This document shows positions 7,646-16,155 of a stretch of 64,000 nucleotides of DNA, piece after piece. The stretch comes from an uncultured Bacteroidales bacterium (lineage in GTDB: Bacteria; Bacteroidota; Bacteroidia; Bacteroidales; Bacteroidaceae), in NCBI GenBank assembly GCA_902768605.1, contig CACXLY010000001.1, positions 1 through 64,000 on the forward strand, in the 5' to 3' direction. The position numbers were made by a program, and so were the translations under genes. The stretch's first letter is position 1. Every line of letters starts with the position of its first letter. The notes under the pieces are model-generated. The model did not search any database and was not told the origin of the DNA. It was given only the letters and a program-made list of their open reading frames with translations.

Positions 7646-9934
7646 TCAGCGGGCCATGTACGTCTTGCCGTTTCGGATGTAAAGACCATGCTGCGGGACT
7701 TGCATCAGGCGGCGTCCTGAGAGGTCATATATTACATCACCCGTCTCCTTGCCCTCGGATGTCAACTTGACAGGTGCGGCGATGTCCACATCCTTCCAGT
7801 CGGTCCACTCGGACGTTCCCTCATTGCAGACGGCCTGCACGCGGTAGTAATACATGTTGACATCTATGTCATCGATGATGAAATGCGTGGTGGTCAGGCC
7901 GGAGTAAGTGGTAATCACACCGCCATCTCCGCTCATATCCATAATATTTACATTACTGAGGAAGAAACGCTTGCTTTTGGCAGTGGAGCCGAGTTTAACC
8001 TTACAGCCAGTCGGGACGCCATCGAAGGTGCATTTGTAGGTGGCGTAGTCGGCAGTGAGCTGAATGGTCTGAGTGCCGATGACCTGTTCGCCATCGAGTA
8101 CTGAGACGACGATGCTGCTATTGTCTGAGCCGTAGTAGGATGCTTCGAACTCAACGATGAGTTTTCCGGGCTTAGTGAGCAGGGCTGGCGTCATGAGGTA
8201 TCCGCACACGCGATTGGAAGAGACGCGCACGGCTTCGCTACCGGTGCCGTACAGTCCGGAAGCGGTCCAGCCCGACATCAGCGTGTACTTATCGACCACG
8301 CTGTTGCTGACGGCGGTGTTGTCGGCAACGGAGCTGAACTTCGAGAAGTCTTCGTTCAGGTAGGTTGCCGGAGAAGCATCTTCGCCTTGCGCTTCGACCT
8401 GCAGGTTGTAACTCGTTGCACCTTCCACCGGCAACCAGTTGGCCGTGAAGGAGTGTTCGGTGATGTTGGACGGCTCTATGACTTCCGGCATGGCCAGGAT
8501 GATGATATCGCCATAGATGAAACTGATTTTGCCTCCCGCCGTCTCAGTAATGCTGTGGATGATGTTCGGGTGGGTCTTGGTGCCGTTCTTCTCACGCATG
8601 TACCACGTGAGGGGCTGGACTTCATTGATGCCTTGCTTGCCGGGATAGGGGTCGCCGGCTTCGTCGTTGGCACTGATCTCGTACTGATAAGTGCCGTCAC
8701 TGCTGGCTTTGAGTATGCCCACCTGTCCGTCGGCCGGCAGGAAGGTCATGCGCTGGTGGTTCTTATTGTTATTGACGTTGTTGGTGTTCCAGGCCGTCCG
8801 GTCATAGTCGATGTGCCAGACCATGAGTCCATGTCCGCGGTTGCCCGTGCCAAAGGTTTTCTGCTGACGGTTCTCCAGGATGTAGTACTCGTTGGTATTG
8901 CCTGTGTTCCTGATGATGTAGGCATGTCCCACGTCGTTGATGGCGGGCATTTCGGTGACGCGACAGGGTTCGGTCAGGGGTATGAGGTCAATCCATCCTG
9001 CCATCCAGCGCTCGTATGCGGTGTAGGGAGAGGGCACCTCGCCGATGCCTCGCGGTCCGTTGTAGCAACCTCCGTCGAGGACGTCCCAGTTCTGTGCTGC
9101 CGTGCCGCCCGAGTATTCTGTATCGTAGAAGTCGGGGTATCCGAGGCAGTGGCTGAACTCATGGCAAGCGGTGCCGATGCCTTCGAGTGTGGACGCGCTG
9201 GCAAGCTCTTGGGAGACGGCGTACGTGTCGATGTAAACGCCGTCCATCCTTTGCCGTCCGGAGCCGCATCCCCAGTACTTTGCGCTGGAGAGGTAAAACT
9301 CGTGGGGCCAGATGTAGCCGGGAGTGCCGAAGTAAGTCACGCCAGCGAAGATGACGTACACCTGGTCGACGTATCCGTCGCCGTCCCAGTCATAGTCGGC
9401 ATAGTTGACATCGGGATCGGCGAGTTTCAGCGCATCGATGACCATCTCGGCAGCACGGTCGTCGAGACTGCTACTGGGCGCTGAGCCATAGTATTCGCGT
9501 GTATTGTCCAGCGCAAGGGGGCCGACGACGTCAAAGTCGATGTCGAGCATGCCGTAGCTTTGCTCGCGGAAGTAGTCGCGCACGGAGCCCACGTGGTTAT
9601 ACCCCGAGAAGCCTATCTGATTGAAACGGTTGTTCCATTGCGTAGAGGCGCCTGCCTTCATCTTTCCGTCCGCGTTGGAGAACTCGACGAGCAGGACGAG
9701 GCCCTTCTTCGTTTCGCTCTCTGCCTGGGCACGCCATGGGCCCTGGCGATGACGGAGCGCAATGTTCTCTTCCCGCATCTTGGCCAGACGGGCCAGGCGG
9801 CGTTCGTTGACGCCCGGCAGGCGTTGGCTGTGGTGCAGGCGGCGCTGGGAAATCTCACCTATCAAGGGTTGTGCACAGATGGAAATGCTGCAAACGAGAG
9901 CAATGAGCAGTGTTATCAGGTTTTTCTTATACAT
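7646..9934 (-). CDS. Secreted M6-family zinc metalloprotease with C-terminal Fn3-like region
   Basis: Predicted secreted zinc endopeptidase of 762 residues. The start is the ATG at 9934, which begins MYKKNLITLL and gives a clean signal peptide ending CAQ. An upstream in-frame ATG lies in a heptamer repeat and would spoil the signal. The zinc motif HEFSHCLGYPD (residues 258-268) is the HExxHxxGxxD signature of M6 (immune inhibitor A-like) proteases, and a Ca-site-like DWDGDGYVDQ precedes it. A fibronectin-III-like segment (about 485-740) follows. The last about 30 residues (YDLSGRRLMQ, then GLYIRNGKTY) resemble the C-terminal sorting-like tails common on Prevotella and Porphyromonas secreted proteins. 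It is a single gene, divergent from thiD. The physiological substrate is unknown. Confidence 0.9.
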   Translation of the reverse strand: MYKKNLITLLIALVCSISICAQPLIGEISQRRLHHSQRLPGVNERRLARLAKMREENIALRHRQGPWRAQAESETKKGLVLLVEFSNADGKMKAGASTQWNNRFNQIGFSGYNHVGSVRDYFREQSYGMLDIDFDVVGPLALDNTREYYGSAPSSSLDDRAAEMVIDALKLADPDVNYADYDWDGDGYVDQVYVIFAGVTYFGTPGYIWPHEFYLSSAKYWGCGSGRQRMDGVYIDTYAVSQELASASTLEGIGTACHEFSHCLGYPDFYDTEYSGGTAAQNWDVLDGGCYNGPRGIGEVPSPYTAYERWMAGWIDLIPLTEPCRVTEMPAINDVGHAYIIRNTGNTNEYYILENRQQKTFGTGNRGHGLMVWHIDYDRTAWNTNNVNNNKNHQRMTFLPADGQVGILKASSDGTYQYEISANDEAGDPYPGKQGINEVQPLTWYMREKNGTKTHPNIIHSITETAGGKISFIYGDIIILAMPEVIEPSNITEHSFTANWLPVEGATSYNLQVEAQGEDASPATYLNEDFSKFSSVADNTAVSNSVVDKYTLMSGWTASGLYGTGSEAVRVSSNRVCGYLMTPALLTKPGKLIVEFEASYYGSDNSSIVVSVLDGEQVIGTQTIQLTADYATYKCTFDGVPTGCKVKLGSTAKSKRFFLSNVNIMDMSGDGGVITTYSGLTTTHFIIDDIDVNMYYYRVQAVCNEGTSEWTDWKDVDIAAPVKLTSEGKETGDVIYDLSGRRLMQVPQHGLYIRNGKTYMAR

Positions 9935-9964
9935 TATTATATATATATATTGACTTTGCGGCTG

Positions 9965-9972
9965 CAAAGATA
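9965..9972 (-). promoter_or_regulatory. -7 promoter element of the M6 protease gene
   Basis: The minus strand reads TATCTTTG (consensus TAnnTTTG), 31 bp upstream of the chosen ATG at 9934. This supports that start over the ORF's first ATG, which lies upstream of the element. Confidence 0.6.
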
Positions 9973-9977
9973 CGGAT

Positions 9978-10017
9978 TTTAATTCATAATTCATAATTAT
10001 TAATTCATAATTGAATA
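9978..10017. repeat. Heptamer tract (AATTCAT type) between divergent genes
   Basis: Five tandem 7-bp units of AATTCAT/AATTATT sit in the divergent M6-thiD promoter region, where the -35-like elements would be expected. It belongs to the AT-rich heptamer class seen at many other places in the window. Confidence 0.75.
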
Positions 10018-10025
10018 AAAAGTCG

Positions 10026-10033
10026 TAACTTTG
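10026..10033 (+). promoter_or_regulatory. -7 promoter element of thiD
   Basis: TAACTTTG matches TAnnTTTG and ends only 8 bp before the ATG at 10042, so the mRNA would have almost no 5' leader. No TPP-riboswitch-like leader can fit here. Confidence 0.6.
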
Positions 10034-10041
10034 CGCCCAAA

Positions 10042-10809
10042 ATGGAGAAAAAAGTAAATACAGGAAAGGTTTTTCTCATCGCTGGGAGCGAACCTTTGGG
10101 AAGTGCAGGCGTGCAGGCTGACATCAAAGCCATTACGCGCTGCGAAGGCTGGGCGGCAGCAGCCTTGACATGTATCGTGGACGAGGACGTGAACCGCATC
10201 AAGGGCATCCACCACCTGCCGACGGACCTGATTGTATCTCAGGCGGAATCGTTTCTGAGCACTGTCGGCGCCGACTGCATCAAGACGGGCATCCTGCCCT
10301 CCGAGGAGATAATCCGCGCCGTGGCAGGCGTGTTGCGGCGCTTCAACCGTCAGCCCATCCTCATCGACCCCGTCATCGTGAACTTCGCAGGCGAACAGCT
10401 GGTCAGCGACGAAGCCATCGCGGCCTACAAGAACGAGCTCTTTCCGCTCGCCACACTCATCACGCCGAACGTCCACGAAGCAGAATTCCTGCTGGGGCAC
10501 AGCATCAGCCATCCGGAGAGCGACCTGAAGACGCTCGCCCAGTGGGGTTGCAGCGTGCTGGTGAAGAGCGTGGACGAGGGCAGGTATCTGGTGGACTATC
10601 TCTACGACGCCGCAACGGAGACGCTCACTCCGCACCCGAAGAAGAAGCTCCTGCTCGACGACCGCAACGGCACGGGCGATACCCTGGCCAGCGCCATCGC
10701 GACGCATCTGGCAAAGGGCGACGACCTGGCAACCGCCGTCATGCGTGCCGAGGCCTACATGAACTACTTCCTGGCAGGTCCTCGTTACTATATCAGCGCA
10801 GGCCTCTGA
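10042..10809 (+). CDS. thiD: Hydroxymethylpyrimidine/phosphomethylpyrimidine kinase (ThiD-type)
   Basis: Ribokinase-family kinase of 255 residues that phosphorylates HMP and HMP-phosphate in the pyrimidine branch of thiamine synthesis, or pyridoxal-type substrates, in the cytosol. Visible signatures are the N-terminal IAGSEPLGSAGVQADIKA (ThiD enzymes have AGSDxxGGAGIQAD), the middle TGILPSEE, and the C-terminal anion-hole motif NGTGDTLASAIA with its catalytic Asp. Length is normal for a single-domain ThiD. It stands alone, divergent from the M6 protease, and converges on wzc. No other thi gene is nearby, so a pyridoxal kinase activity cannot be excluded. Confidence 0.85.
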   Translation: MEKKVNTGKVFLIAGSEPLGSAGVQADIKAITRCEGWAAAALTCIVDEDVNRIKGIHHLPTDLIVSQAESFLSTVGADCIKTGILPSEEIIRAVAGVLRRFNRQPILIDPVIVNFAGEQLVSDEAIAAYKNELFPLATLITPNVHEAEFLLGHSISHPESDLKTLAQWGCSVLVKSVDEGRYLVDYLYDAATETLTPHPKKKLLLDDRNGTGDTLASAIATHLAKGDDLATAVMRAEAYMNYFLAGPRYYISAGL

Positions 10810-10820
10810 GAAGGGATTGA

Positions 10821-10977
10821 AAAACGCCACGTGTGGGAAGAGCGATTCCCTCACGTGGCGTTTTCCGTTCCTTGCTGTGGCGTCGGCCTTTCCTTGCTGT
10901 AGGAAGTGGCAACGCTTGCTGTGGCGTTGGCCGTTCCCTCACGAGGGATTTTTGTTTCCCTCGCGAGGCATTCCCCG
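10821..10977. repeat. 22-bp tandem array between convergent thiD and wzc, opening with a terminator-like hairpin
   Basis: Seven 22-bp units start at 10824, 10846, 10868, 10890, 10912, 10934 and 10956. The cores differ (CACGTGTGGGAA, TTCCCTCACGTGG, TTCCTTGCTGTGG, TTCCCTCACGAGGG) but the register is constant. The first two units pair: AAAACGCCACGTG (10821-10833) and CACGTGGCGTTTT (10852-10864) form a perfect 13-bp stem with A's on one side and T's on the other, extended inside by GGGAA/TTCCC. This could end transcription from both directions. The array ends 7 bp before the wzc stop codon. Confidence 0.9.
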
Positions 10978-10984
10978 GCGCCTT

Positions 10985-13456
10985 TTATTTCTCTGTATGC
11001 TCCTTGCTTTCCTGAGAGCCGTAGTGACCGTAGATGCCGTAGTGGCCATAGCGTCCGTAGCCGTAGCCATACTTGCCGTACTTGCCGTACTTACCATACT
11101 TGCCGTAGCCGTAGTAGTAACCGTACTTCTTCTTCTTCATATCGACGGCATTGAGCACAAGGTTGATCTTCGGCAACTTGTCCTCAGCCTTGAGGCTGTT
11201 GATGAGGTCGAAGTTGGCACGCGGACTGTAGTCGGCGCGGCATACGAAGAGGCTCATGTCGGCCACACGACCGATGGAGAGCGTATCGCTGACGAGTCCG
11301 ATAGGCGGTGTGTCGAGCAAGACATAGTCGTAGTGTGCTTCGAGGAGCTCGATGGCCTTGTCAAGCTGTTCGCGCGAAATCAGCTCGCCCGGGTTCGGCG
11401 GTATGATGCCGGCGGGCAGCACGTCGAGATTCTTGTTGATAACCCCGTGCACAATCTGCTGCTCCAGTACGTCATAGGACATGTCGCTGCCCGAGAGGAA
11501 GGTCGTGATGCCCTTCTTGTCGGCAGGGATGTTGAACAGTTTCACGAGTCGAGGCTTGCGGATATCGAGGCCAACAATAACAACTTTCTTGCCCATCAGC
11601 GCCAGAGACATCGCCAGGTTGGTGCAGACGAACGTCTTGCCCTCACCGGGAATACAGCTGGTGCAAAGTATGACCTTCTCGTCCGACTCAAGAATAAAGC
11701 GCAGGTTGGTGCGCAGGCCACGGAAGGCCTCCTCCATCGAGTTGTTCGTGTTCTCGCGAACCACGAGGGCCTTCTCGCCATCGACCATCTTGCCGGCCAT
11801 GGGGATGTCGGCCAAGATGCTGATTTTGGTCAACTTCTCCACGTCCTCGCGTCCTTCGATACGATAGCGGAGCAGGTTCTTCAGATAGAAAAAGGCGATA
11901 GGCAGACACGCGCCGAGCAGCAAGGCGATAAGCCAGATGATCTTGCTCTTCGGCGCAACCTGACCCCTATACTGAGGTGAGTCGATGATACGTGCCTTGG
12001 CAGCGGTGCTGGCCAGCGAGATGTAGTTCTCCTCGCGCTTCTGCAGAAGCATCAGGTAGAGGTTTGCCTTGATTTCCTGCTGGCGACTCATATTGGTGAG
12101 CGCGCGCTCCTGAGTGGGCGTGCTGCTGATGCGGCTGCTGTACATGCTGTACTGCCTGTCGGCACTCGACTTCTGCGTCATCACATCGTTGCGGATGGCG
12201 TCGAGGCTCATGCGGATTGAGGGCCACATCTCCTCGAGCTGAGCAGTGATGCGCTGAACGACTGCGTTGTCCTCGCCCGACGACTTGAGAAGGCGATTGC
12301 GCTGCAACACGCCCTCGTTGTACTTGCCGATGGTGGCGTTGAGCGCGGCATCGTTAAGGCCGAGGTTAGCCGGGATGACCTGCATGGCGTTGGCAGGATT
12401 GTTCACGTAGTTGACGAGTGCATTGATGAGGTTGAGCTGCGTCTCGAACTCGACCTGCTTTTTCTGATACTCGGTCGTGCTCGAGAGAGCCGTCGTAGCG
12501 TCATTGGTCAGGTTGATGAGGGCGTTGCTCTTCTTGTACTGCTCCAAGTCGCCTTCGGTGACGTCGAGCTCGCCGCGGATATCGTCGATACGGGCCTTGA
12601 TGAATTCGCCCGTCTTCTCAGCCACCTCGTTCTTGTCCTCGTTGGCATCCTCGTTGTAGCACCTGAGGAGCTCGCCCAGATAGTCGAGCGAACGGCCCAC
12701 CTGCGTGTCGGTAAAGGTGACCTGAGCCACGGTAGTGAACTTGCTGGTAGCACCTGCCGAGAGCTTGCTCCTGTAGATGCGGGCAGCCGTTTCGATTGGC
12801 ATGATGGTGGCATAGAGTTTCTCCTTGTTCCACTTCGAGCCGGGATTCTGCTGGAATATGATGACGCCCATCGGCGTATTGATGCTGCCGGGCAGCTTCT
12901 TGACGTCGTGCTCGAAGGTCACTGGTTCCTTCTGTCCGGGCAACGCCACTTTACCCACCACATGCAAGCCCTTTTCGGCCTTCGTCATTTCCAACTGGAT
13001 GGGAGTCCTCAGCACGGTAAGCTGGTGCTGCGGCATATCGACGATGATGGGGTTATTCTGGTACATCTCGAGCTTCTTGACACGGCCCTCGATGGCATAG
13101 CTGACGTAAAGCTTCAGCGATTTCACCACGCGGCTGTTCACGTTCGTACTGGTCAGAATCTCCAACTCGTTGTCAAAACCGTTACTGTTCGAGATGATAC
13201 CCATCTCCTCCAGATTCATCTGACCTGCTCTCTTGAACTGCTGCTTGCCCTCATCGTCCTTGATCAGCACCTTCATGGCCGACGTATAGACCGGCGTCGT
13301 ATAGCGGAGGTAGCAAAAAGCCAGGCAAAGGGCGATGAATGTGGACAAAACAATCCACTGCCAGTTAAGCACGATGATAGTCCATATCGCGGATAGAGTA
13401 ATACCACCGGACTCTTCTTCTTTTTGTAATTCTTCGTTAGCAACGTAATCTGCCAT
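10985..13456 (-). CDS. wzc: Polysaccharide co-polymerase / tyrosine autokinase (Wzc type) with Tyr-rich tail
   Basis: Inner membrane protein of 823 residues that regulates the chain length and export of capsule or exopolysaccharide through tyrosine autophosphorylation. Order: cytosolic N-terminus, first TM helix (IIVLNWQWIVLSTFIALCLAF), Wzz domain, a periplasmic coiled coil, second TM (IIWLIALLLGACLPIAFFYL), then a BY-kinase domain with Walker A CIPGEGKTF, Walker A' VVIVGLDIRKPRL and Walker B YVLLDTPP. The C-terminus is a tyrosine cluster (about residues 772-810) made of repeated KYG/RYG/HYG triplets, the autophosphorylation region. The start is the ATG at 13456. An upstream TTG (13495) lies almost on the promoter and is less likely. 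No matching Wza is in view. Confidence 0.92.
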   Translation of the reverse strand: MADYVANEELQKEEESGGITLSAIWTIIVLNWQWIVLSTFIALCLAFCYLRYTTPVYTSAMKVLIKDDEGKQQFKRAGQMNLEEMGIISNSNGFDNELEILTSTNVNSRVVKSLKLYVSYAIEGRVKKLEMYQNNPIIVDMPQHQLTVLRTPIQLEMTKAEKGLHVVGKVALPGQKEPVTFEHDVKKLPGSINTPMGVIIFQQNPGSKWNKEKLYATIMPIETAARIYRSKLSAGATSKFTTVAQVTFTDTQVGRSLDYLGELLRCYNEDANEDKNEVAEKTGEFIKARIDDIRGELDVTEGDLEQYKKSNALINLTNDATTALSSTTEYQKKQVEFETQLNLINALVNYVNNPANAMQVIPANLGLNDAALNATIGKYNEGVLQRNRLLKSSGEDNAVVQRITAQLEEMWPSIRMSLDAIRNDVMTQKSSADRQYSMYSSRISSTPTQERALTNMSRQQEIKANLYLMLLQKREENYISLASTAAKARIIDSPQYRGQVAPKSKIIWLIALLLGACLPIAFFYLKNLLRYRIEGREDVEKLTKISILADIPMAGKMVDGEKALVVRENTNNSMEEAFRGLRTNLRFILESDEKVILCTSCIPGEGKTFVCTNLAMSLALMGKKVVIVGLDIRKPRLVKLFNIPADKKGITTFLSGSDMSYDVLEQQIVHGVINKNLDVLPAGIIPPNPGELISREQLDKAIELLEAHYDYVLLDTPPIGLVSDTLSIGRVADMSLFVCRADYSPRANFDLINSLKAEDKLPKINLVLNAVDMKKKKYGYYYGYGKYGKYGKYGKYGYGYGRYGHYGIYGHYGSQESKEHTEK

Positions 13457-13503
13457 ATATCCTAAATTTTTTAGTTTGTATGCATTGTTCTCCAATCAGC
13501 GTG

Positions 13504-13511
13504 CAAAGGTA
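13504..13511 (-). promoter_or_regulatory. -7 promoter element of wzc
   Basis: The minus strand reads TACCTTTG, a TAnnTTTG match 48 bp upstream of the ATG at 13456. It lies only 8 bp from the alternative TTG, which argues for the ATG start. Confidence 0.55.
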
Positions 13512-13606
13512 CGAATAATTATAATAATGTTAAAGGATTTGGAAGAAAAAAATGTCTTTAAGAGAGATTTATTCTTTATTCTTGCTTTATATCGCACAAA
13601 ATATCG

Positions 13607-13614
13607 TAACTTTG
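13607..13614 (+). promoter_or_regulatory. -7 promoter element of the sugar transferase gene
   Basis: TAACTTTG matches TAnnTTTG, with CTTG at 13581-13584 about 22 bp upstream as a weak -33. The ATG follows at 13658. Confidence 0.55.
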
Positions 13615-13657
13615 CATACGAAGTATGTGCATATGACGCACTTCTCCTTACAAGACA

Positions 13658-14992
13658 ATGGGTAAAAGCAAGACAAACACATCGGCGCGGCGGACGGCGG
13701 GACACTGGCTGCGTGACGGCCTGACACTCCTGGCCGAAGCATTCCTCTGGGTAGCCTGCATCTATGCCGCCTCGCTGCTACTGGGCACGAAGCCGGGGGC
13801 AACACCTCTGCCCCAGTGGCTCAAGCATTTTGCCTGGGGGCTCGTGCTGCTCTTCTGCTCGACGCGCTTCATCCCCAACAATGCCTACAGCCGCACGGCC
13901 CGTCGTGACGAAGTGGTGGCTCAAGCCATGAAGACAGCATTGGCCGTGAGCGTGCTTGCCTTTGCCATCTTCACCGAAAGAGACAGCCTGCTGGTCCTCT
14001 CCTGTCTCCTCTTCTTCTTGATGCTGACGGCGGAGCGTCTCATCCTCAACAGCTTGTTTATTCGCTACTTAAGCAAGAGCGAGCACGGCGTCATCATCGC
14101 TGGCGAGGATACCGTCTGGCAGCAGAAGGCTTTGCAACAGAACACGTACGGCCTGAAGCTGGACCGCCTCGAGGAACAGACGGCTGAGCAGTTGGAAGCA
14201 TATCTCGCCGCGCATCCCGAAGCTGAGAGCGTCTATTGCTCGCTCACGGCATTGTCGTCGAAAGAGCTTGTGGACGTCGCCCATACCTGTCGCAAGCAGG
14301 GCGTCATACTCTACCTCCTGCCCCAGCCTGCCTATCCGATGAACAGGGCCATGCTGAGCGAATGCCGCGGTAGCGTCAACGTGCTCTCGCCCGCAAAGCT
14401 CCCTTTGCAAAGCCTCACCAACAGGGTCGTCAAGCGACTGACGGACATCGTGTTGAGCCTGCTGGTGCTGCTTACCGTCTTCCCCGTCTTCGCGCTCGTT
14501 GCCTATATTTGCATCAAGCGACAGAGCCGCGGGCCCATCCTCGCGGCACAACACATGTGCGGCATGGATGGCAAGGCATTCCTCTGCTTCACCTTTCGCA
14601 CACGCCACCACGAGGCAGCGCCCTCCTTCCTCGAAGGCATCAACGACCCCGGCTACTTCCCCTTCGGCAAGTTCCTCAGCATCTCGCGCCTGGAGCTGCT
14701 TCCGCAATTCCTCTGCGTGCTTTGGGGAAGCATGACGATTGTCGGCTCACAGAAGATGCTGCCCGAGCGCTATCCCGAATACCAGCGAGAACTGAGGCAA
14801 TACTTCATCCCGGGTCATCGCCTCAAAGCCGGCATCACAAGCCACCACTTCGTTTCCGAGACGCAAGGCAGCACGAAAGCCGACGTCTGGTACTTCCGAA
14901 ACTGGGGCTTCTGGCTCGACATACGAATCATGATGCAACGCCTCGCCACCCTTCTGAAACAATCAAAAGCGAAGTCTATTAATTATATATAA
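13658..14992 (+). CDS. Sugar-transferase-like membrane protein (WbaP/WcaJ family), active site apparently altered
   Basis: 444 residues with four or five predicted N-terminal TM helices, a middle domain, and a C-terminal bacterial sugar transferase domain. The domain is recognisable from VVKRLTDIVLSLLVLL, RGPILAAQHMCGMDGKAF and FRTRHHE. The family transfers a sugar-1-phosphate to undecaprenyl phosphate, starting capsule or O-unit synthesis. Where typical members read SLDELPQL followed by the GPRP motif, this protein reads SRLELLPQF (E346-L347) and then IVGSQKMLPERYP. The catalytic Asp-Glu pair and the PRP motif both seem to be missing. It is divergent from wzc, so a role in the same polysaccharide pathway is likely, but enzymatic activity is doubtful. 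Confidence 0.8.
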   Translation: MGKSKTNTSARRTAGHWLRDGLTLLAEAFLWVACIYAASLLLGTKPGATPLPQWLKHFAWGLVLLFCSTRFIPNNAYSRTARRDEVVAQAMKTALAVSVLAFAIFTERDSLLVLSCLLFFLMLTAERLILNSLFIRYLSKSEHGVIIAGEDTVWQQKALQQNTYGLKLDRLEEQTAEQLEAYLAAHPEAESVYCSLTALSSKELVDVAHTCRKQGVILYLLPQPAYPMNRAMLSECRGSVNVLSPAKLPLQSLTNRVVKRLTDIVLSLLVLLTVFPVFALVAYICIKRQSRGPILAAQHMCGMDGKAFLCFTFRTRHHEAAPSFLEGINDPGYFPFGKFLSISRLELLPQFLCVLWGSMTIVGSQKMLPERYPEYQRELRQYFIPGHRLKAGITSHHFVSETQGSTKADVWYFRNWGFWLDIRIMMQRLATLLKQSKAKSINYI

Positions 14993-15017
14993 TGTATAGC
15001 ACCCTCCAAAGGGGAGC

Positions 15018-15092
15018 AACAGCCTCCCCCAACCCCTCCAAAGGAGGGGGGAATAAATTACCAAATAGCTAAATCGTAAATAAATAGTAAAT
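15018..15092. repeat. 75-bp repeat, inverted copy at 19447-19521
   Basis: The 75 bases from AACAGCCTCCCCCAACCC to the heptamer tract AAATCGTAAATAAATAG are identical to the reverse complement of 19447-19521. The unit joins a CTCC/GGAG palindrome to an AT-rich heptamer tract. After it, heptamers of AAATCGT/AAATAGT continue to about 15168, directly before the next gene. Confidence 0.93.
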
Positions 15093-15169
15093 CGTAAATA
15101 GTAAAATCGTAAATTACTTAAATCGTAAATAAATAGTAAATCGTAAATCGTCAAATCGTAAATAACATC

Positions 15170-15793
15170 ATGTCTATATTCAGTAAACTATTCGGCAAGG
15201 ACAAAGAGCAGACGGCCAAGGTGGGCGGTATGGAGGACTTCATGCTCCTCATTCGTGTCTATTACCAAGCCGTGATGGCGGCTCAGATTGGCATCAACAA
15301 CCTTGGCGCCTTGCCCGACCTTCGCATTTTCAAGCAAACATACCATGTGACGACTGTCAACAACAAGCTTGGCATCGCCGAAAAGAAATATTGCCGCAAG
15401 CTCATGCAGGACATCTACGGCATCAGCGACGGCTTCTTCACGGAAATCGACGCCAGCATACGCAAGCATTGTCGCAAGATACAGGATGCACAGAGCTACC
15501 TCGTGCAGTTCCAAGGCTTTAGCCAAGACCTTATGATGCTGATGGGCAACCTGATGCAATGGAAGATGCGGCTACCCAGCTTCTTCAAGGGCGCCCTTCG
15601 CGAGATGACGGCCAAGCAGGTGCATCAGGTGCTGACAAAGAACGACTGGAAGGACGAAGGTGTGCGCCGCGCCTGCGTTTCTGTCCGCAAATACCAGAAC
15701 GTTCTCGGCTACACAGAACAATGGATGACAGAGTACGTACATACCATTGTAATGCTCGCAAAGAAGGAGCCAAAGAAAAATAGTGAGGAATAA
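15170..15793 (+). CDS. Conserved hypothetical protein, cytosolic, mostly helical
   Basis: 207 residues, not recognised. It has no signal peptide or TM helix. The N-terminus MSIFSKLFGKDKEQ is followed by a soluble region likely to be largely alpha-helical, and the C-terminus is Lys-rich (KKEPKKNSEE). Codon use and GC content match its neighbours. It precedes the coiled-coil/zapA/rny group in the same direction, but a promoter at 15795-15826 separates them, so it may be its own transcript. The leader is filled with heptamer repeats. No function is proposed. Confidence 0.7.
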   Translation: MSIFSKLFGKDKEQTAKVGGMEDFMLLIRVYYQAVMAAQIGINNLGALPDLRIFKQTYHVTTVNNKLGIAEKKYCRKLMQDIYGISDGFFTEIDASIRKHCRKIQDAQSYLVQFQGFSQDLMMLMGNLMQWKMRLPSFFKGALREMTAKQVHQVLTKNDWKDEGVRRACVSVRKYQNVLGYTEQWMTEYVHTIVMLAKKEPKKNSEE

Positions 15794-15794
15794 A

Positions 15795-15826
15795 CTTGCA
15801 CAAATAGAAAAAAAGTACTAACTTTG
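15795..15826 (+). promoter_or_regulatory. Promoter of the coiled-coil/zapA/rny group
   Basis: CTTG (15795-15798), 20 bp spacer, then TAACTTTG (15819-15826) fits the Bacteroidales -33/-7 pattern. The ATG follows at 15850. Confidence 0.65.
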
Positions 15827-15849
15827 CCCGCAAATTGAGTTAATTCGTC

Positions 15850-16149
15850 ATGAATCAAGAACTGAAAGCCCTCATAACACGCCTTGAGACGCGCGTCAGA
15901 CAGCTCATCATGCAGCAGGACCAGTTGCAGGAAGAGCGGGCCGCTCTGCGCAAGCAACTTGGCGAGAAGGACGACGAGATACTGAAGCTTCAGATTCAGA
16001 ACGAAGAACTCAAACAACAATACAGCCGTCTGAAGATGGCAAAATACATCGATATGGCCGACAACGACGTCAAGGACATGCGCGGCCGTATAAGGACGAT
16101 GGTGCGCGATATTGACCGGTGCATCTCAATGCTTAAAGTAAAACAGTAA
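15850..16149 (+). CDS. Small coiled-coil protein upstream of zapA
   Basis: 99 residues. Almost all of it (about residues 2-65) is heptad-rich coiled coil (LITRLETRVRQLI, then QLQEERAALRKQLGEKDDEILKL), followed by a short C-terminal helical part. It lies 6 bp before zapA, within a clear operon. Position and shape suggest a ZapB-like partner for ZapA at the division ring, but this is inference: sequence similarity to ZapB cannot be judged here. Confidence 0.7.
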   Translation: MNQELKALITRLETRVRQLIMQQDQLQEERAALRKQLGEKDDEILKLQIQNEELKQQYSRLKMAKYIDMADNDVKDMRGRIRTMVRDIDRCISMLKVKQ

Positions 16150-16155
16150 CACATT

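Noticed and set aside
9935..9994. Upstream start (MNYEL...) for the M6 protease
   Set aside because: It lies in a heptamer tract upstream of the -7 element and would disrupt the signal peptide.
9973..10041. TPP riboswitch before thiD
   Set aside because: The promoter ends 8 bp before the start codon, leaving no room for a leader RNA.
10000..10854. 284-codon minus-strand frame opposite thiD
   Set aside because: Shadow frame; thiD on the plus strand has all family motifs and a promoter.
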